Assembly (NCBI GenBank): GCA_963818695.1
Contig: CAWFTG010000011.1
Location: 827,208-891,207 of the forward strand
Direction: 5' to 3'
Origin: AP-15 sp963818695
Lineage (GTDB): Bacteria > Pseudomonadota > Alphaproteobacteria > ATCC43930 > CGMCC-115725
Length of the DNA stretch: 64,000 nt
The translations under genes and the position numbers were made by a program. Below the pieces are notes generated by a model. The model saw nothing but the letters and a program-made list of their open reading frames with translations. It did no database searches and had not been told where the DNA came from. This document shows positions 1-8,822 of this stretch, in pieces (the stretch's first letter is position 1; each line of letters opens with the position of its first letter).

Positions 1-612
1 CGCCTCAGCCGCAGTACAATAATCTACGAGCTTCATCCCTAGGTCTTTGGAGTGACGTGCACTCTGTATATGGTAAAACGCGCGTCCAAAGCGAGTCGAG
101 GTCTTCTCCAATCTGGTAATATATTCGGAGTCCGGGGTAGCGAAATCACACTTTCGTAATAGCTCGCGCGCTGTCCGCAGTTGATCGCGCGTGATTTCCA
201 AAACTCCTTTGGAGCCATCTGCCCTAGAAATATCGCGTGCGAAAAAATTGCTGCTGACCGTCGGCATACCTTTGAGATTATAGATTAGGAAACCTAAGTC
301 GTTGTCTACGGCGTTATCTAATACTAGCCAAAGCGCATGAAGGAAAATCGGTGTCTGAAATAGTCGATGCGTTAGGAATTCCATCGGAGGCTGCGCAGGA
401 TCAATTTCATCGGTCGAGTATATTACCGTGTCCGCTTCAGATATCGTCGTCCATTCAAGACTTCCCATCACAGGTACAACCACATGATCAACCAACGTAC
501 GAATTAAGGCTCGATTGTTGGTAATAAACACGGTTGTGTCTAACTTATCGCCGCGACCGAGATCGCCGGATATTTTGAGATTATTGACGGCAGTGACGTA
601 CCTCGCTTTCAC
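1..612 (-). CDS. Partial hypothetical protein, possible HEPN-like C-terminal region
   Basis: A GTG codon at 612 opens a frame of 204 codons that runs off the window edge without a stop, so the C-terminus is missing. A GAGAGG Shine-Dalgarno-like motif lies about 11 bases upstream. The last 40 visible residues carry the pattern RLEK..TRFGRAFYHIQSAR...K.VDYCTAAEA, which resembles the helical core of Apea-like HEPN proteins; that family is often found in RNA-cutting toxin or defence proteins. The assignment is by eye only, and the RxxxxH catalytic motif cannot be checked because the end is missing. Codons ending in A or T (TTA, ATA, CTA, GTA) are frequent, unlike the GC-rich neighbours, which suggests horizontal acquisition. 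It starts 19 bases after the recombinase gene on the same strand, so the two are probably co-transcribed. Confidence 0.6.
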   Translation of the reverse strand, partial: MKARYVTAVNNLKISGDLGRGDKLDTTVFITNNRALIRTLVDHVVVPVMGSLEWTTISEADTVIYSTDEIDPAQPPMEFLTHRLFQTPIFLHALWLVLDNAVDNDLGFLIYNLKGMPTVSSNFFARDISRADGSKGVLEITRDQLRTARELLRKCDFATPDSEYITRLEKTSTRFGRAFYHIQSARHSKDLGMKLVDYCTAAEA

Positions 613-631
613 GAATTAATTGTCCTCTCGG

Positions 632-1207
632 TCATGCCGTTAGTCGCGAAATCGTAGCTCTGCTGACATTGTAGCTCTTCGCCAATTCTTGCAACGTAGC
701 GCCTTGCGCGCGCCGTCTGGTGGCCTCTTTCTGTTGGGCCGGTGTCAGGGAAGGGGGTCGGCCCATGTGCTTTCCTTGGGCCTTGGCGCGGCTTCGGCCT
801 TCGGCGGTGCGGGTGCGGATAAGATCGCGCTCCACGTCGGCCAAGCCGCCGAGAACAGCCAGCATCAAGCGCCCGGTGCTGGTGCCGGTATCGGCCCACG
901 GTTCGGCCAAGGATCGAAACTGCGCCTTGGCGTCCACGATGCGCTTGACGATGGCGAACAGGTCGAAGGTGCTGCGGGCGAGACGGTCAATCCGCGTCAC
1001 CATCACCACGTCGCCGGGGGCGAGCTTGCCGAGCATCCGGTTTAGCTCGCGCCGGTCGGCCCGCGCGCCCGTGACCTTCTCGCGGTATATGTTCCGGCTG
1101 CTGCATCCGGCATTGCGGAGCTGGTCGAGCTGGCTGTCAAGCGTTTGCCCGTACGTGGTGACGCGGGCATAGCCGATAAGCCGTTTTTCGGGATGAGTTT
1201 CGGTCAT
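632..1207 (-). CDS. Serine recombinase (resolvase/invertase family) with Ser-to-Thr at the expected nucleophile
   Basis: A 191-residue protein of the small serine recombinase family, which cuts and rejoins DNA through a phosphoserine link. The N-terminal catalytic domain is clear: GYARVTTYGQ (12-21), the arginine motif TRIDRLARS (71-79) and the long E-helix GLADVERDLIRTRTAEG (121-137). A C-terminal helix-turn-helix (about 160-191, ending SRATISRLTA) should bind DNA. The position normally held by the catalytic serine (RVS) is threonine 17 here, read directly as codon ACC. That would be expected to weaken or abolish strand cleavage, but it needs an alignment to confirm. Its 3' neighbour is the HEPN-like gene. 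Family assignment is secure; activity is doubtful. Confidence 0.93.
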   Translation of the reverse strand: MTETHPEKRLIGYARVTTYGQTLDSQLDQLRNAGCSSRNIYREKVTGARADRRELNRMLGKLAPGDVVMVTRIDRLARSTFDLFAIVKRIVDAKAQFRSLAEPWADTGTSTGRLMLAVLGGLADVERDLIRTRTAEGRSRAKAQGKHMGRPPSLTPAQQKEATRRRAQGATLQELAKSYNVSRATISRLTA

Positions 1208-1301
1208 ATCTTATGAAAACCGTAACCCATTGAGCGGTGGCATTCAGCTCCGATGCTCAGATATGATTTATCGGTCCTCGAAAAACCACCCGGAGGCAAC
1301 C

Positions 1302-1721
1302 ATGGGAAAAGCAAGCTTTGCCGGATTGATCGGGTCTTGGAGGCAGATCTCATTGCAATTCAGAATGTCCGATAACAGCGAAGTCATCGACGAACCCAGA
1401 CAAGCTGTCTGCACATTTGACGCCAACGGTCGCTGGACTGTGGTCGGGGTGCCCTCAGATGTAGCCGGACCTACGAACGATACCGAGCGTGCTGCGATCT
1501 TCAACCGGATAGTTGCCTTTTCTGGGCGGTGTGAGTTGAACGGGAACCAAATGAATGTAAAGGTCGACGTCGCATGGAATCCGGCGTTGAAGGGAATGGA
1601 ATTCACACGTTTCATCGAGCTGGAAGGGGACAGGTTGACCATCACTCAGCCTGAGGGGGAGCACCCATTCTTCAAGGGTCGAAAGACTGTTGTTGTCGTC
1701 TCCTGGGAGCGAGAACGATAA
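1302..1721 (+). CDS. Lipocalin-like domain protein
   Basis: A 139-residue protein beginning MGKASFAGLIGSWRQIS. The start at 1302 is preferred over a longer frame from 1230 because GGAGG lies about 8 bases upstream. The sequence has the small beta-barrel signature of bacterial lipocalin-like proteins: LIGSWRQ at the N-terminus, a DANGRWTVV strand, then FSGRCELNG and a C-terminal LTITQPEG strand. Such proteins are of unknown function and may bind a small ligand. There is no signal peptide, so it is probably cytoplasmic. The gene stands alone, divergent from the recombinase. The family call rests on these motifs only. Confidence 0.75.
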   Translation: MGKASFAGLIGSWRQISLQFRMSDNSEVIDEPRQAVCTFDANGRWTVVGVPSDVAGPTNDTERAAIFNRIVAFSGRCELNGNQMNVKVDVAWNPALKGMEFTRFIELEGDRLTITQPEGEHPFFKGRKTVVVVSWERER

Positions 1722-1834
1722 TTCATCGTGCTCAGCCATCGGCGGTAGCACCTGCTGCAAAATTCTTGAAATTGCAACCGGCCGAGGTCAAGCCGAAGCG
1801 CACGCCGCCTCTGGCCCGCGCTAGCTGCTCCGAC

Positions 1835-2251
1835 CTATTTCATCCGGTGGAGCGTTTTACCCTGGGTATCGAAAGAGCAGGACGCCCCATGGGAAAACTG
1901 GCAATCGCCCTCGGCGATCGTTGCACCAGTCGGGTTGCGATAAATCGTCAGGCTGCAGTCGTTTCCGTCGTCATCCTTGGTGAGATCGAGCACGTCTCCG
2001 CGCACCGTCGCCTCTCCGTCGACCTCGCCTTGGCATCTGTTGGGCACTCCGACAAACACCGAAACCCGCGACTTGCCTTCATGCGCCGGAACTATTTTGA
2101 GGGCAAAGTTTTCCCCGTCGCCTCCTCTTCCCCCTAAATGGCCTCGATAAGTGACGGTCCCGGCTTCGTCATGGTGCATCGCTTGCTGCGCAAAGGCACC
2201 ATTGGCACCGATCAAAAGGGACAGGGTGAAGAGGGTCAGCGAGGCTTTCAT
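1835..2251 (-). CDS. Small secreted hypothetical protein
   Basis: A 138-residue protein starting MKASLTLFTLSLL, with a typical Sec signal peptide and a likely cleavage after ANGAFA. The mature part is hydrophilic and holds four cysteines (NRC, NDC, GDC, ASC) that could form two disulfides in the periplasm. A longer frame from 2299 exists, but it would place the signal peptide 16 residues in, so the internal ATG at 2251 is chosen. I do not recognise a family. It stands alone, and no operon partner is visible. Confidence 0.6.
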   Translation of the reverse strand: MKASLTLFTLSLLIGANGAFAQQAMHHDEAGTVTYRGHLGGRGGDGENFALKIVPAHEGKSRVSVFVGVPNRCQGEVDGEATVRGDVLDLTKDDDGNDCSLTIYRNPTGATIAEGDCQFSHGASCSFDTQGKTLHRMK

Positions 2252-2439
2252 CCGATGCTCCGTGTGGGTGCCACCGTAGCAGAGATTGCTCCAACCCATT
2301 GATCAATCAACGCCGATGAAGCCGAAGCGATATAGCGCTTGACCTCTCAAATCGCGATGAGCGGCCCCTTCCTCTTGGCACGGGCGACGATCGGCTGAAG
2401 TCACATAAGCCCCACTATGTAAAAGCGCCTGCGCTGCGC

Positions 2440-2772
2440 TCAACTCGGGTCAGGCAAGGTTGGACTGGCCTTTTGAGCCGTGGCGCTGCATTTGCGCCGG
2501 ATCGGTTTTCCATTCCGTGGTTTAATGCTCGCCTTACCCGTTTCGTTACGGCGCCCCGGACGCACACAGACTACGGCAACAATTACGCCAAACACTGCCA
2601 AGATCGCGGCCACGTATATGACCACATTCCGAGTAATCGGTTTCGTTTGAGCTACATGATCTATAGTTACCAAGGCTCCTCCGGCTGTGGCGACAAGTTT
2701 ATTGGTATCCGAAAGTAGGCGATCCTTCCCAAAGAACTCAAAGAACTCCGTCCACGGCGGTTCCAATCCCAT
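2440..2772 (-). CDS. Small hypothetical single-pass membrane protein
   Basis: A 110-residue frame with one convincing transmembrane segment, VVIYVAAILAVFGVIVAVVC (about residues 50-69), followed at once by a basic stretch (RPGRRNETGKASIKPRNGK). By the positive-inside rule the C-terminal tail should be cytoplasmic. A GAAGGG motif sits just upstream of the ATG. No family is recognised. It could be a spurious frame, but the hydrophobic segment followed by basic residues and the start context favour a real gene. Confidence 0.45.
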   Translation of the reverse strand: MGLEPPWTEFFEFFGKDRLLSDTNKLVATAGGALVTIDHVAQTKPITRNVVIYVAAILAVFGVIVAVVCVRPGRRNETGKASIKPRNGKPIRRKCSATAQKASPTLPDPS

Positions 2773-3410
2773 ACCCTTCGCGTCGAGCGGGTGCGGGATC
2801 AGACTGGTTATCGATATAGCAGAAAATATTAGACTTCGTTCTGAGCCAGTTCAGTGCGTAGTTCGACCTCGAGGCGAACCTCCCCTACTAACTCCAGCCT
2901 TAACCTAGCATTTCGGTGTCGTCGAGAATGTGAGGCAGTTCACACTGGGGGAAAAATAACCTGAGAGTGGGATGCTCGTGGTAGTCTACCCCACTGCGAA
3001 CGAATTCTCATATTTCGCCCATGGGCCTGTTCGACCCTCGTGAAGCTCATATAAACACCTTCGCAGGTGGCGGCGGCTCCTCGTGTCTTCAAATCAACAT
3101 CTTGTAGCGAAGCTCAACCGTGCGACGTGAACAGAAGCCGCATCAATGGGCATATCTAAAATCCGTCACAATCAAATTAAATTATCCCGTTAACCTTGCG
3201 TGCGCTGAAATCACAGGCGGCGGTCATGGCTGGGATTGGCGACCACCTTCCTCCGCCACGAAAACTTTGCCTGCCGCGTTTCTATTTAGCCGCCCCCGAC
3301 ACAACATGTAGGTCGAGGCGATCACGTTTGCTTGCCATATCAGCAACGACTAAAATTGCCATAATGTTCGCGTTTGATGTCACTACGGAAGCGCCGATGG
3401 CCGGCGCCGG
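2773..3410. other. 638-base intergenic region, AT-richer, no confident gene
   Basis: No frame here has a convincing protein-like composition. One 28-codon frame (3021-3107, plus strand) reads INTFAGGGGSS near its centre, which resembles the first motif of phage-type cytosine methyltransferases. It stops soon after and is reported only as a possible remnant. No tRNA, repeat or terminator was recognised. Confidence 0.5.
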
Positions 3411-3962
3411 GTGAGCGAACGAGATCGAGCGATGACTGATATTCCGCTGCAAAAAACAGCAAAAACAGCAAAGCGAGCCCGAGGGCGGCCGTTTCCGAAG
3501 GGCCAGTCCGGCAATCCTGCGGGCCGGCCGCGCGGCTCCTCGAACCGGGCGACGCGGGCGGCCGAGATGTTGCTCGATGGCGAAGCCGCGGCGTTGACCC
3601 GCAAGGCGGTCGAGCTGGCGCTTGCCGGCGATCAGGCGGCGTTGCGGCTTTGTCTCGACCGCACCGTCGCGCCGCGCCGCGAGCGGGCCGTCGAGCTCGC
3701 TCTGCCGCCGATCCACAGCGCCGACGACATCCTGGCTGCGATAAAAGTGGTCAGCGGCGCGGTCGGGCGCGGCGCCATCACCCCCGGCGAGGGGTTCACG
3801 CTGTCCCAGATGATCGAAACCTTTCTGCGGGCGATCGACGCGAGCGATTTCGAAGGCCGATTGCGGCAATTGGAGGAAGACCAGGCGGCGCGCCGCGAAG
3901 ATACGGAGGCGCGCCGCTACAATTGGGCTGCGCGGTTTAACTCGTCCCCCCGCCGAGACTAG
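3411..3962 (+). CDS. DUF5681 domain-containing protein
   Basis: A 183-residue protein with the hallmark of DUF5681, the motif GRPFPKGQSGNPAGRPRGS near the N-terminus (about residues 25-43). The rest is mostly helical and charged, with a basic linker (RRERAVEL) and an acidic C-terminal helix. The family is common in alphaproteobacteria and their phages; its role is unknown, though the Arg/Gly/Pro-rich motif suggests nucleic-acid contact. The start is either GTG 3411 or ATG 3432; neither has a strong ribosome site. The MBL-fold hydrolase begins 37 bases downstream on the same strand. Confidence 0.8.
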   Translation: MSERDRAMTDIPLQKTAKTAKRARGRPFPKGQSGNPAGRPRGSSNRATRAAEMLLDGEAAALTRKAVELALAGDQAALRLCLDRTVAPRRERAVELALPPIHSADDILAAIKVVSGAVGRGAITPGEGFTLSQMIETFLRAIDASDFEGRLRQLEEDQAARREDTEARRYNWAARFNSSPRRD

Positions 3963-3999
3963 TTCTTGCCTTCCGAAGAGTTGGAAGGAGCTGCGAGCG

Positions 4000-4792
4000 A
4001 TGATCGTCGAACAGATCTGGACCGCGAATTCCGGCCGTAATTTCAACTACCTGATCGCCTGCGCCGAGACCGGCGAGGCGTTGGCGGTCGATCCGCTGGA
4101 CCACGAGAAATGCCTCGCCGCCGCCAAGGCGAAGGGCTGGAATATCACCCAGATCCTCAATACGCACGAGCACCGCGATCATACCGGCGGCAACCAGCAG
4201 GTGATCGCGGCCACCAAAGCCCCGGTATTGGCGCACGCCAATGCGAAGGACAAGATCCCGGAGATGAGCCGCGGATTGCGCGCCGGCGACGTGATCAAAG
4301 TCGGCAAGACCGTCGAGCTCGAATGCCTGGACACGCCGGGACACACGATGAGCCATATTTGTGTGCGGTCGCATACCGACACGCCGGCGCTGTTCTGCGG
4401 CGACACGCTGTTCAATGCCGGCGCCGGCAATTGCCACAATGGCGGTCACCCGAACGAGCTCTACAACAGCTTTGTCGGCCAGCTCGCCAAACTGCCGGAA
4501 GACACTCTGATCTACCCGGGGCACGATTATATCGCGCGCAACCTCGCCTTCACATTGGACCGCGAGCCGGACAATGCCAAGGCCAAGTCGATGCTGCCGA
4601 CGACTGGAAAAACAGGACCCGGCGAAGGCGCTGGTCACCACTCTGGCATTGGAGCGGGAGATCAACACGTTCTTCCGGCTGACCAGCCCCACGGTGATCA
4701 GGCGGCTGCGCGAGGCCTTCCCGGATCTGCCCGAAAATCCGGACCCGAAGACGGTGTTCCTCAAACTGCGCGAGCTCAGGAACAAGTGGTGA
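4000..4792 (+). CDS. gloB: Glyoxalase II-like MBL-fold hydrolase (hydroxyacylglutathione hydrolase), frameshifted
   Basis: The protein opens MIVEQIWTANSGRNFNYL and carries the metal-binding motif THEHRDHTGG, then TPGHT and a GDTLF motif, as in glyoxalase II, which splits S-lactoylglutathione to lactate and glutathione. After AKAKSM the first frame becomes nonsense, while the next frame supplies the family's C-terminus (LEKQDPAKALVTTLALE to ELRNKW, stop at 4792). The switch lies between 4591 and 4604 and corresponds to one extra base. Corrected length is about 263 residues, normal for the family. Either a sequencing insertion or a recent mutation is possible; the preserved tail favours the former. 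The uninterrupted frame to 4887 is an artefact of the shift. Confidence 0.85.
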
Positions 4793-4878
4793 GGCGGGCT
4801 GCCGGTGGCGCCCTCGCCCGCTATAAGCAAGGGTGTAAGCGCCGACTAATCATAAGTTTGGACTGGTCCCCGATCAGG

Positions 4879-6102
4879 TTAGTGTGAGATCCCGAAGCCC
4901 GGGTCGGGAATAAAGAGCTCCTGCGGCTGCGCGACGCCGCGCAGCGCGTAGCGGCCGACCGAAACCAGCCGTCGGCGCATTTCCGGGCCGAGCGCGTCGG
5001 CAAAGCTCGATGACAGCAATAGATCCTGCTCGACCGACCGGCTCATCGCCAAAATCCGGCTGACCTCGTTGACCGCCGGGCCGATCACCGTGAAGTCGAG
5101 GCGATCTTTGCTGCCGATATTGCCGTAGAAGACATCGCCGACATGCAGCGCGAGATAGACGGCGGTAGTCGGCAAGCCGCCTTGGCTTCGGTTTTGATTG
5201 AGCTTGGCGGCGCCTTTGCGCACCTGCGCAGCAGCCGCGAGCGCAGCGAGGCACGCTTCCTCGCGGTTCTCACCGGTAAAGATGGCGAGAGTGCCATCGC
5301 CGATCAGCTTCAAGACGTCGCCGCCATGCCCGTGCACCGCAGAAATTACGACGTCGGAGTAGTCATTGAGCAGCGGAATGATCTGTTCCGGCGGGGCATT
5401 GTCGGAAATATGTGTGTAGCCGTGCAGGTCGCTGTACCACAGCACTGCGCCGATTTTCTCGGCGACCCCCCGCACGATCCGCCCGCTCATCACGCGCCGG
5501 CCGGCGTCGCGGCCGAGGTAAGTTTCGGCGAGCGTCCGTGCCATTCGAGCGAGCGCGGCGGATTTGATGGCCAGCTTCAGAAACGGCGCGAGGTCTTTCA
5601 GCGCGGCGACGGCGTCCTCGCCGAAGCCATCCGCTGCATCGCTGGACCAGGCCGAATAGACGCAATCCATTTCGCCAATGACGCCCTCGGCGGCAAAGCG
5701 GTTGATGAGCACTAGAAAGTCCGTCGCCCCCTCGTCGCGGGCCTGTGCAATGGTGGGGAAATCCGCCGGATCACCGGCAGCCAAACAGCGCCGCATCGCC
5801 GTTTCGCCCGATTCGAGCAGATGGAAAAACGGGCTGTTGCGCCAATTCTCGGCGGCCGCGCCTTCATTGGTCCGGCCGTAGTCCACGGCCTCGGCAACCT
5901 CGGGCGTATCCGAACGCCAGCGGAAAGCGCGGCCCTCATGAATCGGGTGAAGGGTGTCGAGGATAACTATGGCGCGTGCCAACGGAACGCCGGCTTCTGC
6001 CACTCGCCGGCAGAATCCGGCCATCAGCTCGGTTTCGCTGCGGCCGATAAGACCGGCCTCAGTCACCCAGCGGGCGAGCTCGTTAAAAGCCGTCTCGTTC
6101 AT
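4879..6102 (-). CDS. Class III adenylate/guanylate cyclase domain protein
   Basis: A 407-residue protein with an N-terminal sensory-type helical region (about 1-215) and a C-terminal class III nucleotide cyclase domain. YSDLHGYT (223-230) holds the first metal-binding aspartate, KLIGDGTLAIF (265-275) the second, and GPAVNEVSRILAMS follows. It should make cyclic AMP from ATP in the cytosol; the substrate cannot be decided from sequence. The ATG at 6102 is chosen because the longer frame to 6198 would run far into cobM. The start overlaps the 3' end of cobM by 20 bases, so translation is probably coupled to the cobalamin genes upstream. Confidence 0.88.
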   Translation of the reverse strand: MNETAFNELARWVTEAGLIGRSETELMAGFCRRVAEAGVPLARAIVILDTLHPIHEGRAFRWRSDTPEVAEAVDYGRTNEGAAAENWRNSPFFHLLESGETAMRRCLAAGDPADFPTIAQARDEGATDFLVLINRFAAEGVIGEMDCVYSAWSSDAADGFGEDAVAALKDLAPFLKLAIKSAALARMARTLAETYLGRDAGRRVMSGRIVRGVAEKIGAVLWYSDLHGYTHISDNAPPEQIIPLLNDYSDVVISAVHGHGGDVLKLIGDGTLAIFTGENREEACLAALAAAAQVRKGAAKLNQNRSQGGLPTTAVYLALHVGDVFYGNIGSKDRLDFTVIGPAVNEVSRILAMSRSVEQDLLLSSSFADALGPEMRRRLVSVGRYALRGVAQPQELFIPDPGFGISH

Positions 6103-6877
6103 ATCCAAGTTCTCTCCGCGGGCGACTGGGCCGCAGCAGATGATCGTGGTCGGGAGCGTAAAGCCGGCTTTCGGGGGCCTCTGTATCGCCGAGAGCATGT
6201 CCGACCAGGACCAAGGCGGTGCGGGTGATGCCGGCCTGTTTTACTTTGTCGCGGATATCGGCGAGAGTGCCGCGGATCAGGCATTCGTCCGGCCAGCTGA
6301 CCCGGTAGGCGACCACTACGGCACAATCCGGCCCGTAATGCGGCGTCAGCGCACGCACGACGCGGGCGAGATTGTTCACCGACAAATGAATTGCCAAGGT
6401 CGCGCCGCTCGCGCCTAGCCGTTCCAGGGCTTCGCGCTCGGGCATCGGCGAGGAGCGTGTCGCGGTGCGCGTCAGGATCACGGTCTGCACGATTTCCGGC
6501 AGGGTCAGCTCGCGGCCGAGCGCGGCCGCCGCTGCCGCAAAAGACGGCACCCCAGGCGTCACGTCGAACGGGATGCCGAGCCCGTCGAGCCGCCGCATTT
6601 GCTCGGCGATCGCGCCATATAGCGATGGGTCGCCGGAATGGAGCCGGGCGACGTCGAGCCCGCGGCGGTCGGCGTCGGCGAGATGGCCGACAATCTCGTC
6701 GAGTGTCAAGGGCGCGGTATCGATCACGAGTGCGCCCCTCGGCGCGGAAGCGAGGATCTCGGCTGGCACCAATGAACCCGCATAGAGGCAAACCGGGCAG
6801 CGCTCGATCAGCCGTAGCCCGCGGATCGTAATCAGGTCGGGGGCGCCGGGACCGGCGCCGATGAAATGCACCGTCAC
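6083..6877 (-). CDS. cobM: Precorrin-4 C11-methyltransferase
   Basis: A 264-residue tetrapyrrole methyltransferase. The N-terminus MTVHFIGAGPGAPDLITIRG is the S-adenosylmethionine-binding P-loop-like motif of the family. LHSGDPSLYGA and DVTPGVPSFAAAAAALG are conserved core motifs, and the LTLPEIVQTVILTRTATRSS stretch is typical of CobM/CbiF. It methylates carbon 11 of precorrin-4 in corrin synthesis. The ATG overlaps the end of the CbiG-CobJ gene by 4 bases, showing a tight operon. About 20 C-terminal residues look non-conserved. No cobalamin riboswitch was seen upstream of the operon. Confidence 0.93.
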   Translation of the reverse strand: MTVHFIGAGPGAPDLITIRGLRLIERCPVCLYAGSLVPAEILASAPRGALVIDTAPLTLDEIVGHLADADRRGLDVARLHSGDPSLYGAIAEQMRRLDGLGIPFDVTPGVPSFAAAAAALGRELTLPEIVQTVILTRTATRSSPMPEREALERLGASGATLAIHLSVNNLARVVRALTPHYGPDCAVVVAYRVSWPDECLIRGTLADIRDKVKQAGITRTALVLVGHALGDTEAPESRLYAPDHDHLLRPSRPRRELGYERDGF

Positions 6878-8689
6878 GGGAAGCTGCGGCCGAAATAGCC
6901 GCGCGGTGTGTAGAGGCGCGGGGGATCGTTGTCGATCCTACGGGTACGGCTGTTGCCGACGAGGACGATCGTCAGCATGTCGAGGTCGGCGCCGGCCAGT
7001 TCCGATAACCAGATGAAGCGCTGCTCCTCCCCTTTGCGCCCGAGATTGCGGCCGATAAAGACCGGCGTCTCGGGCGAGCGATGCCGCAGCAAAACATCCG
7101 CAGCCTCGCCCAGGTAAGCCTGCCGGCGCGCCGAGCGCGGGTTGTAGAGCGCGACGACAAAATCGGCCGCGGCCGCCGCCTCGAGACGCTCCCGGATCGT
7201 CTCCCACGGGGTCATCAGATCCGATAGCGAGACCACGCAAAAATCATGGCCGAGCGGCGCGCCGGCCCGAGAAGCGGCGGCCTGAAATGCGGAGATGCCG
7301 GGAATGACCGTCAGATCGATCATGCGCCATTCCGGTTTGGCCTCGGTATCGAGCAGCTCGTACACGAGCGGCGCCAAGCCGTAGATCCCGGCATCTCCGG
7401 AAGAGATGAGAGCCACCGACCGTCCACCGGCGGCGAGATCGAGGGCCAGGTGAGCCCGCGTCTTTTCGTCGCCGATCGCGCTCGGATGGCAGCTCTTGGC
7501 TTCGATCGCATGGCCGAGCAGGTCGAGATAGAGACTGTAACCCACGACATCGCTTGCCTGTGCTAGCGCCGTGCTCGCCTCCGGGGTGCGCCAGCCCGGA
7601 TCGCCCGGCCCAATGCCGATGACGGCGAGCCTGCCGCGCGGGCGGCCAATCGCCGCGGCCGCGATCGGCTGCAGCGCGCGCGCAATGGCGCAGGTCGCGC
7701 GCCGCGATTTGCGCTTCGGCGCGACCAGCACCCCGTCCGGTCCGGCGGCGGCAAGTGCCGCGCCTTCCGCAACTCCCCAACAGCCGGTCGCTCGATACGC
7801 CGCCGGGGAGCGCTCTGACAGACGCGGCGTCTCGGTGAGGAGACGTGAAGCGGAAAAGAATCGCGCCGGCACCCCGAGTTGCGCCGCGAGCGTATGGATC
7901 GCCGGCTCGGCGAGCTTCAACTCGACAGAGACGACCGCCGCGACCGCACCCGCAGCCAGCCCAGCCTCGGCGAGTGCCGAGTGCGCGAGATCCGTGATTT
8001 CTTCTCCGGAACAGCCGCGCTCGCAACCGATACCGAGCGCCAGGACCGGCGGATGGAGCACCAAGGCGTCGGTTTCAGATTCCCCAAACCGATCCGTCAC
8101 GACGAGCCGTCGGTTGCCCTGTTCGGCCCAGCGGATTGTCCCAGCCCGCAACCATCCGGCGCAGCCCGTCTCGTCGACCAAGGAAACCGGGTCACCCCGA
8201 AGGAGCGCCGACACGATCGGCTTCACCTTGTCCGGATCCGCGATACGCCAGCCGGGCGGCGGTTCATCGAGCGCGATGCCGAGGCGCACATCCCCGGCGG
8301 TCGTTATCGCCGCGGTGCCCCCAATCAGCTCGGCAATGCGGCGGGCCAGCGCATTGGCGCCGTGATGTCCGCCGATCAGCGGAACCGCTACCGAGCCGTC
8401 CTCGGCGACCGCGATGACCGCCGGCTCTTGCCGTTTCGCGGCGAGAAACGGGGCAACGGAGCGGATTAAGATGCCGCTGGCGCAGATGCCGACGATCGGT
8501 CGGCCCGCTTCGAACAGCCCGCCGATATGGGTCGACGCTCGATCGTAGCTCTCGTCCCAGTCGCCGGGATGGGCGCGCGGCCCATGCAGTCGAGCGCCAG
8601 CGCAGCGCCGTCCGCAGTCGCCCGCCAAGCGCGGCGCCTCCTGGGCCGAGCACGACAACGGCAATGTCCGCGGGTAGTAACCCGATCAT
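6874..8689 (-). CDS. cobJ: CbiG/CobE-CobJ fusion: precorrin-3B C17-methyltransferase, N-terminal frameshift
   Basis: A fused corrin enzyme of about 605 residues. The N-terminal half (to about residue 330) is CbiG/CobE-like, with GRPIVGICASGILIRSVAP and GGHHGANALARRIAE, and is thought to act on the ring lactone or its stability. The C-terminal half is CobJ, with RLAVIGIGPGDPGWRTPEA, LISSGDAGIYGLA and VIPGISAFQAAASRAGAP. The real start is ATG 8689 (MIGLLPADIAVVVLGPGG). The frame then changes near 8612 by one extra base into the frame that carries the rest (GARLHGPRAHPGDWDESY). It is the first gene of cobJ-cobM-cyclase. Confidence 0.88.
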
Positions 8690-8822
8690 TATCCGAAATC
8701 TTCCGGTAAGGCGAATGTATCCATCGGGGCTCGCGAGTTAACCGCGATTGCTGCAATTTGTCGATTGTCTGCGAAAATTATCTGCTAAAGTTTCGGCAGG
8801 GGACGCTTGGGGGGTGAGACCC

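Noticed and set aside
8690..8822. Possible cobalamin riboswitch before cobJ
   Set aside because: The B12-box and related conserved segments are not visible in this short divergent gap.
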